The position numbers and the translations under genes are program-made. Shown in pieces: positions 1 to 8,464 of a DNA stretch of 33,794 nucleotides. Below the pieces are notes generated by a model that worked only from the letters and a program-made list of their open reading frames with translations, was not told the DNA's origin and ran no database searches. The stretch is from CAZXFH01 sp964640055 (GTDB taxonomy: Bacteria > Fidelibacterota > UBA2242 > JAFGTP01): positions 1-33,794 of the forward strand of contig CAZXFH010000036.1 of assembly GCA_964640055.1 (NCBI GenBank). Direction: 5' to 3'. Every line of letters starts with the position of its first letter. Within the stretch, counting starts at the first letter, position 1.

Positions 1-44
1 GTTAAATATAAATAAGTCAAAAAAACATAACAAAAGTCATTAAA

Positions 45-788
45 ATGATAGATAGATCGAATTTTTTTTGGATTATTTCTTATCCACGTTCTGGAAATAC
101 TTGGATGATCAATTCATTAACAGAATTATTTCAAATAGGTCAAGCTGAATTGGAGCCAACACCGTATAAAGGTATTTGTTTTAATATAAATTCAAGATTA
201 AGTGCTAGAGGAGCTAATAATTTTAGATTAGGCAAGAGATTTATACTGAAAACTCATATGAATTATTATCAGTTCAAAAGAAATGATTGTCCCGAAGTTA
301 AAATTATTTATATGTTGAGAGACGCAAGAGATGTCATGGTGAGTGAATATTTTTATATTTACGGTTTTCTTAAAAAGAACAAATATAAAGTAGAAAATTT
401 TAATAATATTGATTTCGAAAAATTCATTGATAAACGTTTAGATGAGTACAAAACACATATAGTTAGTTGGTTAGAATATGCTGAGAAAAGACCATTAAAT
501 ATAATCATTATAAAATACGAAGAATTTAAAAGATATTATATTAATATTTTGAAAAAAATATCAGACTTTATCAATTGGCCTGTATGTATTGATTATGATA
601 TAGTGAAGAAACATAATGTTATAGATTATGAAAAAAACGTATTCAAAGGTGATAACACTGCATTTTACCGTAAAGGAATTATTGGTGATTGGAAAAATTA
701 TCTAACAGAAAAACATAAAAATCAGATAAACAATAAGTGTTATGATGTCATGAACAAATTGGGTTATTTTAAGACTAAAGACTGGTAG
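45..788 (+). CDS. PAPS-dependent sulfotransferase
   Basis: Likely transfers sulfate from PAPS to a hydroxyl of a glycan or other acceptor in the cytoplasm. The protein is 247 residues, a usual size for a single sulfotransferase domain. The 5'-phosphosulfate loop is visible as SYPRSGNTW at residues 12-20, and the 3'-phosphate site as LRDARDVMVS at about residues 91-100. A C-terminal GDWKNYLT resembles the conserved GxxGDWKN segment of sulfotransferase family 1. The ATG start follows an AT-rich leader without a strong ribosome binding site. The stop is 3 bases before the next gene, a GT4 glycosyltransferase, so the two are probably co-transcribed and act on the same surface glycan (inference). 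Base composition is very AT-rich: 13 G+C in the 60 bases 541-600. The acceptor cannot be read from the sequence. Confidence 0.88.
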   Translation: MIDRSNFFWIISYPRSGNTWMINSLTELFQIGQAELEPTPYKGICFNINSRLSARGANNFRLGKRFILKTHMNYYQFKRNDCPEVKIIYMLRDARDVMVSEYFYIYGFLKKNKYKVENFNNIDFEKFIDKRLDEYKTHIVSWLEYAEKRPLNIIIIKYEEFKRYYINILKKISDFINWPVCIDYDIVKKHNVIDYEKNVFKGDNTAFYRKGIIGDWKNYLTEKHKNQINNKCYDVMNKLGYFKTKDW

Positions 789-791
789 TTA

Positions 792-2264
792 ATGCGAACA
801 TTACAAGTAAATTTTATGGATTATAAAGGTGGTGCAGCAAGAGCAGCTCACCGTTTATATACGGGTCTTAGACGTATTGGGCATACCTCAAAAATGTTAG
901 TCCGAAAAAAAGAATTATCAGATTCTAATATATTAAAAGTAAATACTTTAGATAATAAAACAAGATACGACTTTACTTTAGGTACTCAGATACAAAGATT
1001 TTATATTAATGAAAATAGAACTGATTTATCAAACTCGTTGTTTTCGATACCTTACTTAGGATATGATATTTCTGATTTATCTGTTGTAGAAAATACCGAT
1101 ATAATTAACTTGCATTGGTTATCATTTTTTATAACTCCTAATGTTATTAGAAAAATAGTTAATAAGAAAAAACATATAGTATGGACACTTCATGATCAGT
1201 GGGCTTTTACAGGAGGATGTCATTATTCTGCTGGATGTCAACGGTTTAAAAGTGAGTGCCATAATTGTCCTCAAATAAAAAATGATCCTTATGATATAAG
1301 TAATCATATTTTTTTAGATAAATATGAGGTGTTTAAAAAACTTCCAATAACTTTTATTACTCCAAGTAAATGGTTAAGAGATTTAGCGAAAAGTAGCTTT
1401 TTGTTATCGAATAAAGAAATAATAAATATTCCTAATGGTATTGATACTGAAAAATATTTTCCAATAAATAAAGAATCAGCAAAAAGGACTCTAGATATAC
1501 CAACAGATCGGGTTACAATGTTATTTAATGCAGAATATGGAGATGAAAAGCGGAAAGGATTTGATTATTTGTTAGAGGTGTTCAATTTTTGCAATTCTAT
1601 TGATTCATTTAAACAATTAGTAACTGATAATAAAATATTGTTATTGACACTTGGGAATAAGAATCAGTATATAGACAATTTAAGAATACCATATAAATCT
1701 TTGGGCTATATTATAGATGAAAATAAAATTAACTTAATTTATAATGCAGCAGATATTTTCATACTCCCCTCTTTAGAAGATAATCTTCCTAATACCATGT
1801 TGGAATCAATGTCTTGTGGTACGCCTGTAATTTCATTTGATGTTGGTGGTATGCCTGATCTGATTAAAAATAATTATTCTGGGTGGCTTATACCCAAATT
1901 TGATACCATAAAAATGGCAAAAAAAATATTTGAGTTAGTTATAAATGATACAGAAAGGAAAAGAGTTGCAGATAATGCTAGGCGACTAATTGAATCAGAA
2001 TGTTCATTAATAACACAATCAAAGCGTTATGAAGATGTTTATAATGATCTTATAGAAAGAACTCACAATAAATCAATTGCATATTTCAATGGAAAGAGCA
2101 AGGAAAATGATCTGAACGTATCTGCAGATTATGCATTCGGTGAGCATTTCGTTGATTTTTATAAAAAAGTTTCCAAAGAAAGGATAATTACTTTATCTAA
2201 TTTTTATAAAGGTGTAAATATTTTTAAAAATTATATTAGTGAAAAGTTAAGGATATTTAGTTAA
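792..2264 (+). CDS. GT4-family glycosyltransferase
   Basis: A GT-B glycosyltransferase of 490 residues, probably acting in the cytoplasm on a surface polysaccharide or protein glycan. The N-terminus (VNFMDYKGGAARAAHRLYTG) is the acceptor-side Rossmann half with its Gly-rich loop. WTLHDQWAFTGGCHYSAGC is a segment often seen in this subgroup. PNGIDTEKYFP opens the nucleotide-sugar half, and LPSLEDNLPNTMLESMSCGTP followed by VISFDVGGMPDLI is the typical GT4 donor-binding E(x7)E region. About 70 residues beyond the domain at the C-terminus are unassigned. It starts 3 bases after the sulfotransferase stop. Composition is as AT-rich as that gene (15 G+C in the 60 bases 1921-1980), which suggests a transferred cassette. 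Sugar specificity is unknown. Confidence 0.87.
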   Translation: MRTLQVNFMDYKGGAARAAHRLYTGLRRIGHTSKMLVRKKELSDSNILKVNTLDNKTRYDFTLGTQIQRFYINENRTDLSNSLFSIPYLGYDISDLSVVENTDIINLHWLSFFITPNVIRKIVNKKKHIVWTLHDQWAFTGGCHYSAGCQRFKSECHNCPQIKNDPYDISNHIFLDKYEVFKKLPITFITPSKWLRDLAKSSFLLSNKEIINIPNGIDTEKYFPINKESAKRTLDIPTDRVTMLFNAEYGDEKRKGFDYLLEVFNFCNSIDSFKQLVTDNKILLLTLGNKNQYIDNLRIPYKSLGYIIDENKINLIYNAADIFILPSLEDNLPNTMLESMSCGTPVISFDVGGMPDLIKNNYSGWLIPKFDTIKMAKKIFELVINDTERKRVADNARRLIESECSLITQSKRYEDVYNDLIERTHNKSIAYFNGKSKENDLNVSADYAFGEHFVDFYKKVSKERIITLSNFYKGVNIFKNYISEKLRIFS

Positions 2265-2305
2265 AAATTGTAATTTAATTATTAATAATAATAAGTGAGG
2301 TAAAT

Positions 2306-3307
2306 ATGAAAAAAATAGCTCTGGTCTGTGGCGCCGGTGGTTTTATTGGTAGCCATATGGTTAAACGTTTGAAAAGTGAAGGATATTGGGTAAGGGGTGT
2401 AGACCTTAAATATCCTGAGTTCGATAACACCAAAGCTGATGATTTTGTGATCGGTGACTTAAGAGACTCTCAACTATGTCGAGAGATAGTAGATCAACGG
2501 TTTGATATTGTTTACCAATTTGCCGCTGATATGGGGGGAGCCGGATTTGTATTCACGGGTGATAATGATGCTGACATTATGCATAATTCTGCATTAATCA
2601 ACTTGAATATGCTCGAAGCCGCGTTTAAACGTAATATTAAAAAAATATTTTATTCATCATCTGCGTGTATTTATCCGGAGTATAATCAAAAAGATCCTGA
2701 TAATCCAAAAACAGCAGAGGATACAGCCTACCCAGCCAATCCTGATAGTGAGTATGGTTGGGAGAAATTGTTTAGTGAACGTCTGTATCTATCATTTCAG
2801 CGGAACTATGGTCTTGATGTCCGTATAGCTCGTTTTCATAATATATTTGGTCCTTATGGATCCTGGAATGATGGCAGAGAAAAGGCACCTGCTGCTTTTT
2901 GTCGTAAAGTTGCCGAGACGCCTGATGGAGGTGAGATTGAAATGTGGGGTGATGGTAAACAGACACGATCTTTCCTCTACATTGACGAATGCATTGAAGG
3001 GGTACAGCGTCTAGTACAATCGGATTTTATTGGCCCGGTGAATATCGGTTCAGAAGAGATGGTCACCATTAATCAGCTGGCGGAAATGATTATGGAAATT
3101 GCCGGAAAAAATATGACTATTAAGCATATTCCTGGTCCTCTGGGTGTGCGAGGACGGAATTCAGACAATCGGTTGATTCAGGAAAAATTGGGCTGGAAAC
3201 CTACCCAATCGTTAAAGGAAGGTCTTGAAAAAACGTACAAATGGATAAGGAATGAAGTGGAAACTTCTCATGGAAAAGTCAAGGGCAATAAAAAAATTGG
3301 TCTTTGA
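2306..3307 (+). CDS. GDP-mannose 3,5-epimerase-like NAD-dependent epimerase
   Basis: An extended short-chain dehydrogenase/epimerase of 333 residues, most like GDP-mannose 3,5-epimerase, which makes GDP-L-galactose or GDP-L-gulose from GDP-mannose. The NAD site is GAGGFIGSH (residues 9-17), and the family-type stretch FAADMGGAGFVFTGDND begins at residue 72. The catalytic set fits the plant enzyme: C121 (SSACIYPE), Y150 and K154 (YGWEK) and K193 (GREKAP). Spacings from the cysteine (29, 33 and 72) equal those of Arabidopsis C145/Y174/K178/K217 as I recall them. A GTGAGG ribosome binding site precedes the ATG. Composition is clearly less AT-rich than in the genes on either side. It would supply an unusual activated sugar to the neighbouring glycosyltransferases (inference). 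Other sugar-nucleotide epimerases are possible but less likely. Confidence 0.85.
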   Translation: MKKIALVCGAGGFIGSHMVKRLKSEGYWVRGVDLKYPEFDNTKADDFVIGDLRDSQLCREIVDQRFDIVYQFAADMGGAGFVFTGDNDADIMHNSALINLNMLEAAFKRNIKKIFYSSSACIYPEYNQKDPDNPKTAEDTAYPANPDSEYGWEKLFSERLYLSFQRNYGLDVRIARFHNIFGPYGSWNDGREKAPAAFCRKVAETPDGGEIEMWGDGKQTRSFLYIDECIEGVQRLVQSDFIGPVNIGSEEMVTINQLAEMIMEIAGKNMTIKHIPGPLGVRGRNSDNRLIQEKLGWKPTQSLKEGLEKTYKWIRNEVETSHGKVKGNKKIGL

Positions 3308-3340
3308 TATTGGTTTGTTTATTTACACCGCTGGTATTTT

Positions 3341-4588
3341 ATGAATAAAGAGCGGCTGATTATAATTGATCCAGGATTTCTGCGGATTCAATCTCATCAC
3401 TATGAATATAATAAAGCATTATATCATGCATCATCTCAAAAAGGGATTAATATTAGGATATATGGAAATGTAAATCTTAATGTTGCAGATTTAGATTATC
3501 CAGTTAAAAATATATTTAAGTCCTCATATTACTGTAAACCTTTAAGAAATATCATAAGCATATTCGGCTATCCCCTTTTTTTTATAAAATCAAATTGGTG
3601 CTTCTATCGTGAATTAGCTAAATATTTTTTCCGTAATGATTTAGGTGACACATGTTTTTATCTTCCCACTGTTGACCACAATCTATTTTTGGGGCTTCTT
3701 TTGTGGTGTTTTTTAATACCTGGTCCGAGAAGACCAAAATCTATAGTGACGCTATGGATGTATTCATATGAAAGGTTCGCAGAGCATCGTATTTTCAAAT
3801 ATTCTAAAACGATACCTAAGATTGCATTTAAATTACTTGATATGCTATTTCCAAGAGGAAAAATTTTTAAAATTGCGACAGAGACTAATTCGCTAAAAAG
3901 TATTTATAGTAAATATACGAATCATCAAGTGATGGCAGTACCAATACCTTTAGTAAGAACTCATTATGAATCTAACATGACTGGTTATACAAATAATAAC
4001 CATTTATTTAATAAGCATGATGAAGAGGTTTACTGTTCTTATTTAGGGCCTGTTCGCTATGAGAAAGGCTTTCATTTATTACTACCGGCAATTAACGTAT
4101 TAAAAAAATTAATCGATACAAAATATTTAAAGTTTTGGTTACAAACGGTGCCATCCAATTATGAAAAAGAAATTGATTTAAGGGATAAAATAATTAGGGA
4201 GTTTCGTCGGTCTTCATTTGGCTTTGTTAAATTATATGAATACCCTTTAACTTCGGAGGAATATAACTATGTACTACATAAGAGTGATATTATATTATTG
4301 CCGTATTTAAAAGAGGAATATATACATCGTGGATCGGGTATATTTTTAGAAGCAATATCGGCTGGTAAATTTGTTGTTGTCCCAGACCAGACTTGGATGT
4401 CAGAAAAAATAAGTGAAGGTATCAATGGAGTTATATTTGAATCTGGTAACAGTGAGTCATTAGCAAAGGCCATTGAAGACGCCTACTATTTATATAAAGA
4501 AAATATTCCTAAAAGACAGCATATAGCGGAAGAAATAAGAAAATATCATAATTCTGAAAACCTAGTAGAATTGATCAGTGACAAATAG
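3341..4588 (+). CDS. GT-B glycosyltransferase (GT4/group 1 type)
   Basis: A 415-residue protein with the C-terminal half of a group 1 glycosyltransferase. It shows YLGPVRYEKGFHLLLPA (start of the donor domain), LPYLKEEYIHRGSGIFLEAI with the conserved acidic residue, and SAGKFVVVPDQTW followed by a GVIFESGN segment. The N-terminal half is divergent and I recognise no motif in it beyond an opening beta-strand (LIIIDPGFL). The gene is AT-rich like the first two and unlike the epimerase just before it. Its end overlaps the next frame by 11 bases, suggesting translational coupling to the fused GT39/GT2 protein. Donor and acceptor are unknown. It may instead be a diverged family related to GT4. Confidence 0.75.
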   Translation: MNKERLIIIDPGFLRIQSHHYEYNKALYHASSQKGINIRIYGNVNLNVADLDYPVKNIFKSSYYCKPLRNIISIFGYPLFFIKSNWCFYRELAKYFFRNDLGDTCFYLPTVDHNLFLGLLLWCFLIPGPRRPKSIVTLWMYSYERFAEHRIFKYSKTIPKIAFKLLDMLFPRGKIFKIATETNSLKSIYSKYTNHQVMAVPIPLVRTHYESNMTGYTNNNHLFNKHDEEVYCSYLGPVRYEKGFHLLLPAINVLKKLIDTKYLKFWLQTVPSNYEKEIDLRDKIIREFRRSSFGFVKLYEYPLTSEEYNYVLHKSDIILLPYLKEEYIHRGSGIFLEAISAGKFVVVPDQTWMSEKISEGINGVIFESGNSESLAKAIEDAYYLYKENIPKRQHIAEEIRKYHNSENLVELISDK

Positions 4589-7382
4589 AATTTGTATGAT
4601 AAACATCTGTTTTTGTAGTACACTTTTGTTAAATATAATTTTAAAATTGCCCTTCTTAAAAATTCCACTCGACAGAGATTATGGTATCTATGGTTATCAT
4701 GCTTTATTTTGGCTGAGAGGAGAAAAGATACCCTATATTCATATTAAAGAGAATCATCCTCCCGGACGCTGGCTCCTTTACACCTTACTCCTCAAATTAT
4801 TTCCTGTTTCTCGATATATTTTTCACATTTCCAATTTATTTTTTCTGATATGTACAAATATTGTGCTCATTATAGTTACCAACTACTTATTCGGTACAAC
4901 AATTGCCTGTGTTGCCGGACTTTCCTTTGCCGTACTGTCGTCCTTACCCGTTTATGCATGGCCTCATTCCAGTGATGAAATTGAACAGTTACTATGTACT
5001 TTACTGGCGATCTTATTAGTGTTGATGGCTCCTAGTACATCATTTATATGGTTTCTGGGTGTCGGATTTGCAACATTTATTGCTATATTGTTTAAGCAAT
5101 CAGCTTATATTAACACCTTACCGCTGGTTATGATCATTATGGGCCTCGTACATAAAATAAATTACATATCGATTTCAACCTTTATTATGGGTATATCGTT
5201 GGGATACTTAGCTATTTATTTATTTTTTAAAAAACAAAATATTGGCATACACCATTTCCGGTTAGTCTTTGCCTTGGGTAGGAAAGTAATCGGTACCTAT
5301 TTTAGGTGGCTATCATACCATAAGGGAAAGCAAAAAGTAAAAGAGTTCTCTTCTAATACTCAACAAAAAACACCGGCATTCCCTAAGAAAAAGGAGATTC
5401 CATCCAAGGTTAAGAGACCCAAAATTGATCCCTGGCAGAAAGCATTATTTTTTAATTATTTAAAACAATCCGGTTTTTTTATTGTACTCAGTTTGATTGC
5501 TTTGGCAAAATTATTGAATATTCCCAATAATGGTTTTTTGTCTTTGTTTTTTATTATTTGGCTCGTGATAATCATGTTTAGCTTGTTCCTGAACAAACAT
5601 CTTATGCCTTATCATTTTATTCCGTTATTGGCGCCGCTTTCAATCTTAAGCGGTTATGGAATAGTCATCAGTGGAGCATGGATCACACAACAAACCCATA
5701 TTTCAATTACCTTAATTACGTTTGCATTGGCAGTTGGATTGTATCTTTATATGAACAAATCGATGATTAAAAAGGCTATTTGGGCTTGGCGTAAGGGGTG
5801 CAAAGGATTTATTTATACGGATTCAGAGGCAGATTACAAATATTACCAATTGGGTGAAAAGATTGGAAAATACCTTAAACAGGTGACAAACGAAGATGAT
5901 CAGATCTATGTTTGGGGGGCTGAATATGAAATTTATCTATGGGCTGAGCGGTGTTCACCCACTTACTCCCTTTTTTGCCCCCGACCACAGATATCCTACT
6001 CCCCGAATCCCTATTTTAATGAAAAAAGAGCTGTCCAGCAATTAAAGGCTAAGCCCCCTAAATTTATTGTGGCGACTGTCTTTACGGATGGCTTTGAGAG
6101 ATTTAATACTTTTTTAAAGCAGTACTACAGGATAGAACAAAGAATAGAAAAGGTGATTACCATCTACCGCCGGAAAACTCCAAAAGAGATCAGCAAATTA
6201 CCTTTGGTATCCATTGTCATGTTAAGTTACAATACGCTGGATATGACGCGTAAATGTATCAATTCTATTCGCGATAATACGCTCTATCCCCATGAAATTA
6301 TATTTGTGGATAATGGCTCCCGAGATGGCAGTAAAGACTTCCTGCGAAACTTGGTCAAAAAACATTCCAATTATCATTTGATTGATAATCAGAGGAACAG
6401 GGGGTTTGCAGGAGGTAACAACCAGGGGATGCAAAAAGTAAAAGGCGATTATATTCTACTTTTAAATAATGATGTTTTGGTACCGGGGGGATGGTTGAAG
6501 CGGATGGTGGCTTGTCTGGAATCCCATGATTCCATTGGATTGGTAGGGCCGGTGACCAATAAATCCAGTGGTTTGCAGGAGCTAAAGGGACTTCAGGATA
6601 TGGATGGCCTTCCCTATGATGATGCCGAAGGCCTGGAAGCCTTTGCCGCTTATGTGGGCCGGGAAAATCGCAAAAAATACACACCCCGATCCCGCTTATC
6701 AGCCTTTGCACTCTTAATGAAACGTAAAGTCTATGAAGCCATAGGTGAACTTGATGAAGATTATAAAATTGGCAACTTTGAAGATGATGACTTTTGTTTA
6801 CGGGCTGCGAGAGCCGGTTTTAAAATAATGGTTGCCGGCGATGTTTATATCCATCATTTTTCCAATGTTAGTTTTAAGCGCAATAAAATCGATTATGATC
6901 AATTATACTTGGAAAATTATCATATCTTCCAGAAAAAATGGCCCGATGTTGATGTGGATGAGATAATATTGGAAGATCAGAGACAATTGTCAAAATTTGA
7001 TCAAATGCTTAATGAAGGCAGCAGAAATTTACAGTCGGGGAATCTTCAGACTGCCCGAGAAAAATTCGCAGCTGTTTTAAAATTTAATCCGGTCAACCTG
7101 GGAACCCTCTATGGCTTAAGTCTGTGTTTTCGGAATAATGGAAATTACCCGCAGGCTATTCAATTGATCAAACGAATATTAAGGGTGGATCCGGAACATG
7201 CCCCTGCTTATAATTTATTGGGGGAGATATCTTTGGAAAATGGTAATATTAAGGAAGCCTACCGGCTTTTTCAGAGAAGCTTGAAAGTAGATCCGGATTG
7301 TCAAGCCGCACGAGAAAATATCAGGACGATTGCTTTAAAAATGAATAAAGTTCGTCCTCATATTAAGGAAAGCACAATTTAG
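4578..7382 (+). CDS. Fused membrane GT39-like + GT2 glycosyltransferase + TPR protein
   Basis: A 934-residue protein with three parts. Residues 1 to about 410 form a multi-pass membrane domain like the PMT/ArnT (GT39/83, GT-C) family. It has an early acidic LDRDYGIYGYHALFWLRGE and HPPGR, and a soluble Lys/Pro-rich insert near residues 240-290. Residues about 410-535 look like its soluble tail. Residues about 540-790 form a GT2 domain with SIVMLSYNTLDMT, FVDNGSRDGS, NRGFAGGNNQG and the LLNNDV acidic motif. Residues about 805-920 carry TPR repeats. The GTG start overlaps the previous gene by 11 bases, and an ATG at 4596 is an alternative. The fusion could couple a lipid-linked sugar transferase to a nucleotide-sugar transferase. 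Composition changes near the junction, from AT-rich to near-balanced. Confidence 0.8.
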   Translation: MTNRICMINICFCSTLLLNIILKLPFLKIPLDRDYGIYGYHALFWLRGEKIPYIHIKENHPPGRWLLYTLLLKLFPVSRYIFHISNLFFLICTNIVLIIVTNYLFGTTIACVAGLSFAVLSSLPVYAWPHSSDEIEQLLCTLLAILLVLMAPSTSFIWFLGVGFATFIAILFKQSAYINTLPLVMIIMGLVHKINYISISTFIMGISLGYLAIYLFFKKQNIGIHHFRLVFALGRKVIGTYFRWLSYHKGKQKVKEFSSNTQQKTPAFPKKKEIPSKVKRPKIDPWQKALFFNYLKQSGFFIVLSLIALAKLLNIPNNGFLSLFFIIWLVIIMFSLFLNKHLMPYHFIPLLAPLSILSGYGIVISGAWITQQTHISITLITFALAVGLYLYMNKSMIKKAIWAWRKGCKGFIYTDSEADYKYYQLGEKIGKYLKQVTNEDDQIYVWGAEYEIYLWAERCSPTYSLFCPRPQISYSPNPYFNEKRAVQQLKAKPPKFIVATVFTDGFERFNTFLKQYYRIEQRIEKVITIYRRKTPKEISKLPLVSIVMLSYNTLDMTRKCINSIRDNTLYPHEIIFVDNGSRDGSKDFLRNLVKKHSNYHLIDNQRNRGFAGGNNQGMQKVKGDYILLLNNDVLVPGGWLKRMVACLESHDSIGLVGPVTNKSSGLQELKGLQDMDGLPYDDAEGLEAFAAYVGRENRKKYTPRSRLSAFALLMKRKVYEAIGELDEDYKIGNFEDDDFCLRAARAGFKIMVAGDVYIHHFSNVSFKRNKIDYDQLYLENYHIFQKKWPDVDVDEIILEDQRQLSKFDQMLNEGSRNLQSGNLQTAREKFAAVLKFNPVNLGTLYGLSLCFRNNGNYPQAIQLIKRILRVDPEHAPAYNLLGEISLENGNIKEAYRLFQRSLKVDPDCQAARENIRTIALKMNKVRPHIKESTI

Positions 7383-7407
7383 AGGTAAATTATGAAAGGA
7401 GATAGAT

Positions 7408-8361
7408 ATGGACAATAATCAATCATTTAACGCAGCTGAATTTATGCATAAAGCCGAAAAAGCCACGGAGAAGGGTAATAGTAGTGAAGCCCTGCGGTGG
7501 CTGAATAAAATTCTGGAAAAAGATCCGCATCATGTAAAAGCATTGAATTTGTGTGGGGTGATTTTTTACGAGCAGGATGAATTTGAGAATGCCAAGAAGT
7601 CATTTATCAGTGCCATTGAAAATGATCCGACTTTTGTCGATGCCCAGCGCAACTATGGTGAAATTTTATTAAAAGAAGCAGATTATGAAAATGGGATCAA
7701 GACATTTGTGAAAATTTTAGAAAACCACCCCGATGATGTGCCCACCCTGCTGCGCATGGCACAATTGTCATCCGAGGCAGAGCGGTTGGAAGATGCGGAA
7801 TTGTATTCCCAAAGAGTTTTAGAACTGGATCCTGAAAACGGGGTAGCCAAAGAGATTCAAGAGCTATTGCCGCAATTACATGCACAGCAGGACCCGGAGA
7901 ATGGCAAAGAATATCAGCTGCAGCAGGAACTGTATGAAAAGGCTTTAACGGCCCGTGAGCAAGGTGATAATGACAGTGCGTTTATTCATATCAAGGATAT
8001 ATTAGAACGGAATCCCAGTAATGCGGCGGCTTATAATATGGCCGGCATGATCTTTTTTGAAGTCGGCGAAATCAAGAATGCTAAAAAGTCCTTTTTAGCC
8101 GCCATTAGTTGTGATACCGATTTTCTGGAGGCCCGCCGGAATCTGGCGGAAGTCATGTTTGAAATGGAAGAATATGATAAGGGCATTAAAATCTATGCGG
8201 GTATTTTAGATGAACACCCCGATGATGTGCTGACGCTATTAAGAATGGCAGAACTCAATGCCGAGGCCGGCCGGAAAAAAGAGGCCCGTGATTTTGCCCA
8301 GAAGGCATTAAAATATGAACCGGAAAACGTAAAGGCGCAGGAGTTAATTGATACTATTTGA
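7408..8361 (+). CDS. TPR protein with internal duplication
   Basis: A soluble 317-residue tetratricopeptide-repeat protein, a likely protein-protein interaction scaffold with no catalytic motif. Residues about 12-150 and 170-317 are two copies of the same block. Compare VIFYEQDEFENAKKSFISAI with MIFFEVGEIKNAKKSFLAAI, and HPDDVPTLLRMAQL with HPDDVLTLLRMAEL. The 16-base DNA string at 7726-7741 recurs exactly at 8215-8230. An AAAGGAG ribosome binding site at 7395-7401 decides the ATG at 7408. It lies 25 bases after the fused glycosyltransferase, whose own C-terminus is TPR. An interaction with the TPR glycosyltransferases of the window is plausible but unproven. Confidence 0.82.
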   Translation: MDNNQSFNAAEFMHKAEKATEKGNSSEALRWLNKILEKDPHHVKALNLCGVIFYEQDEFENAKKSFISAIENDPTFVDAQRNYGEILLKEADYENGIKTFVKILENHPDDVPTLLRMAQLSSEAERLEDAELYSQRVLELDPENGVAKEIQELLPQLHAQQDPENGKEYQLQQELYEKALTAREQGDNDSAFIHIKDILERNPSNAAAYNMAGMIFFEVGEIKNAKKSFLAAISCDTDFLEARRNLAEVMFEMEEYDKGIKIYAGILDEHPDDVLTLLRMAELNAEAGRKKEARDFAQKALKYEPENVKAQELIDTI

Positions 8362-8464
8362 GGTTAATTTAATTTTGATATGAACAGCAGAAACTGTATT
8401 ATTTATTTCCGGAATAATATGTTTTATGGGCTTAATATTGATTAATATTTTGTAATTAATTTTT
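8362..8464 (+). other. Intergenic spacer in the glycan block
   Basis: About 100 AT-rich bases separate the TPR gene from the GT9-like gene. They are much more AT-rich than either flanking gene. I see no clear terminator with a T-run and no strong ribosome binding site before the ATG at 8465. A promoter for the downstream genes could be here, but I cannot name -35 and -10 boxes with confidence. Confidence 0.3.

Noticed and set aside
7392..7418. 9-codon frame ATG AAA GGA ... TAA overlapping the TPR gene start
   Set aside because: It is formed by the ribosome binding site itself. No regulatory codon pattern supports a leader peptide.
8382..8450. Short AT-rich open frame of about 21 codons before the GT9-like gene
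   Set aside because: No ribosome binding site and no similarity, so chance in AT-rich DNA.
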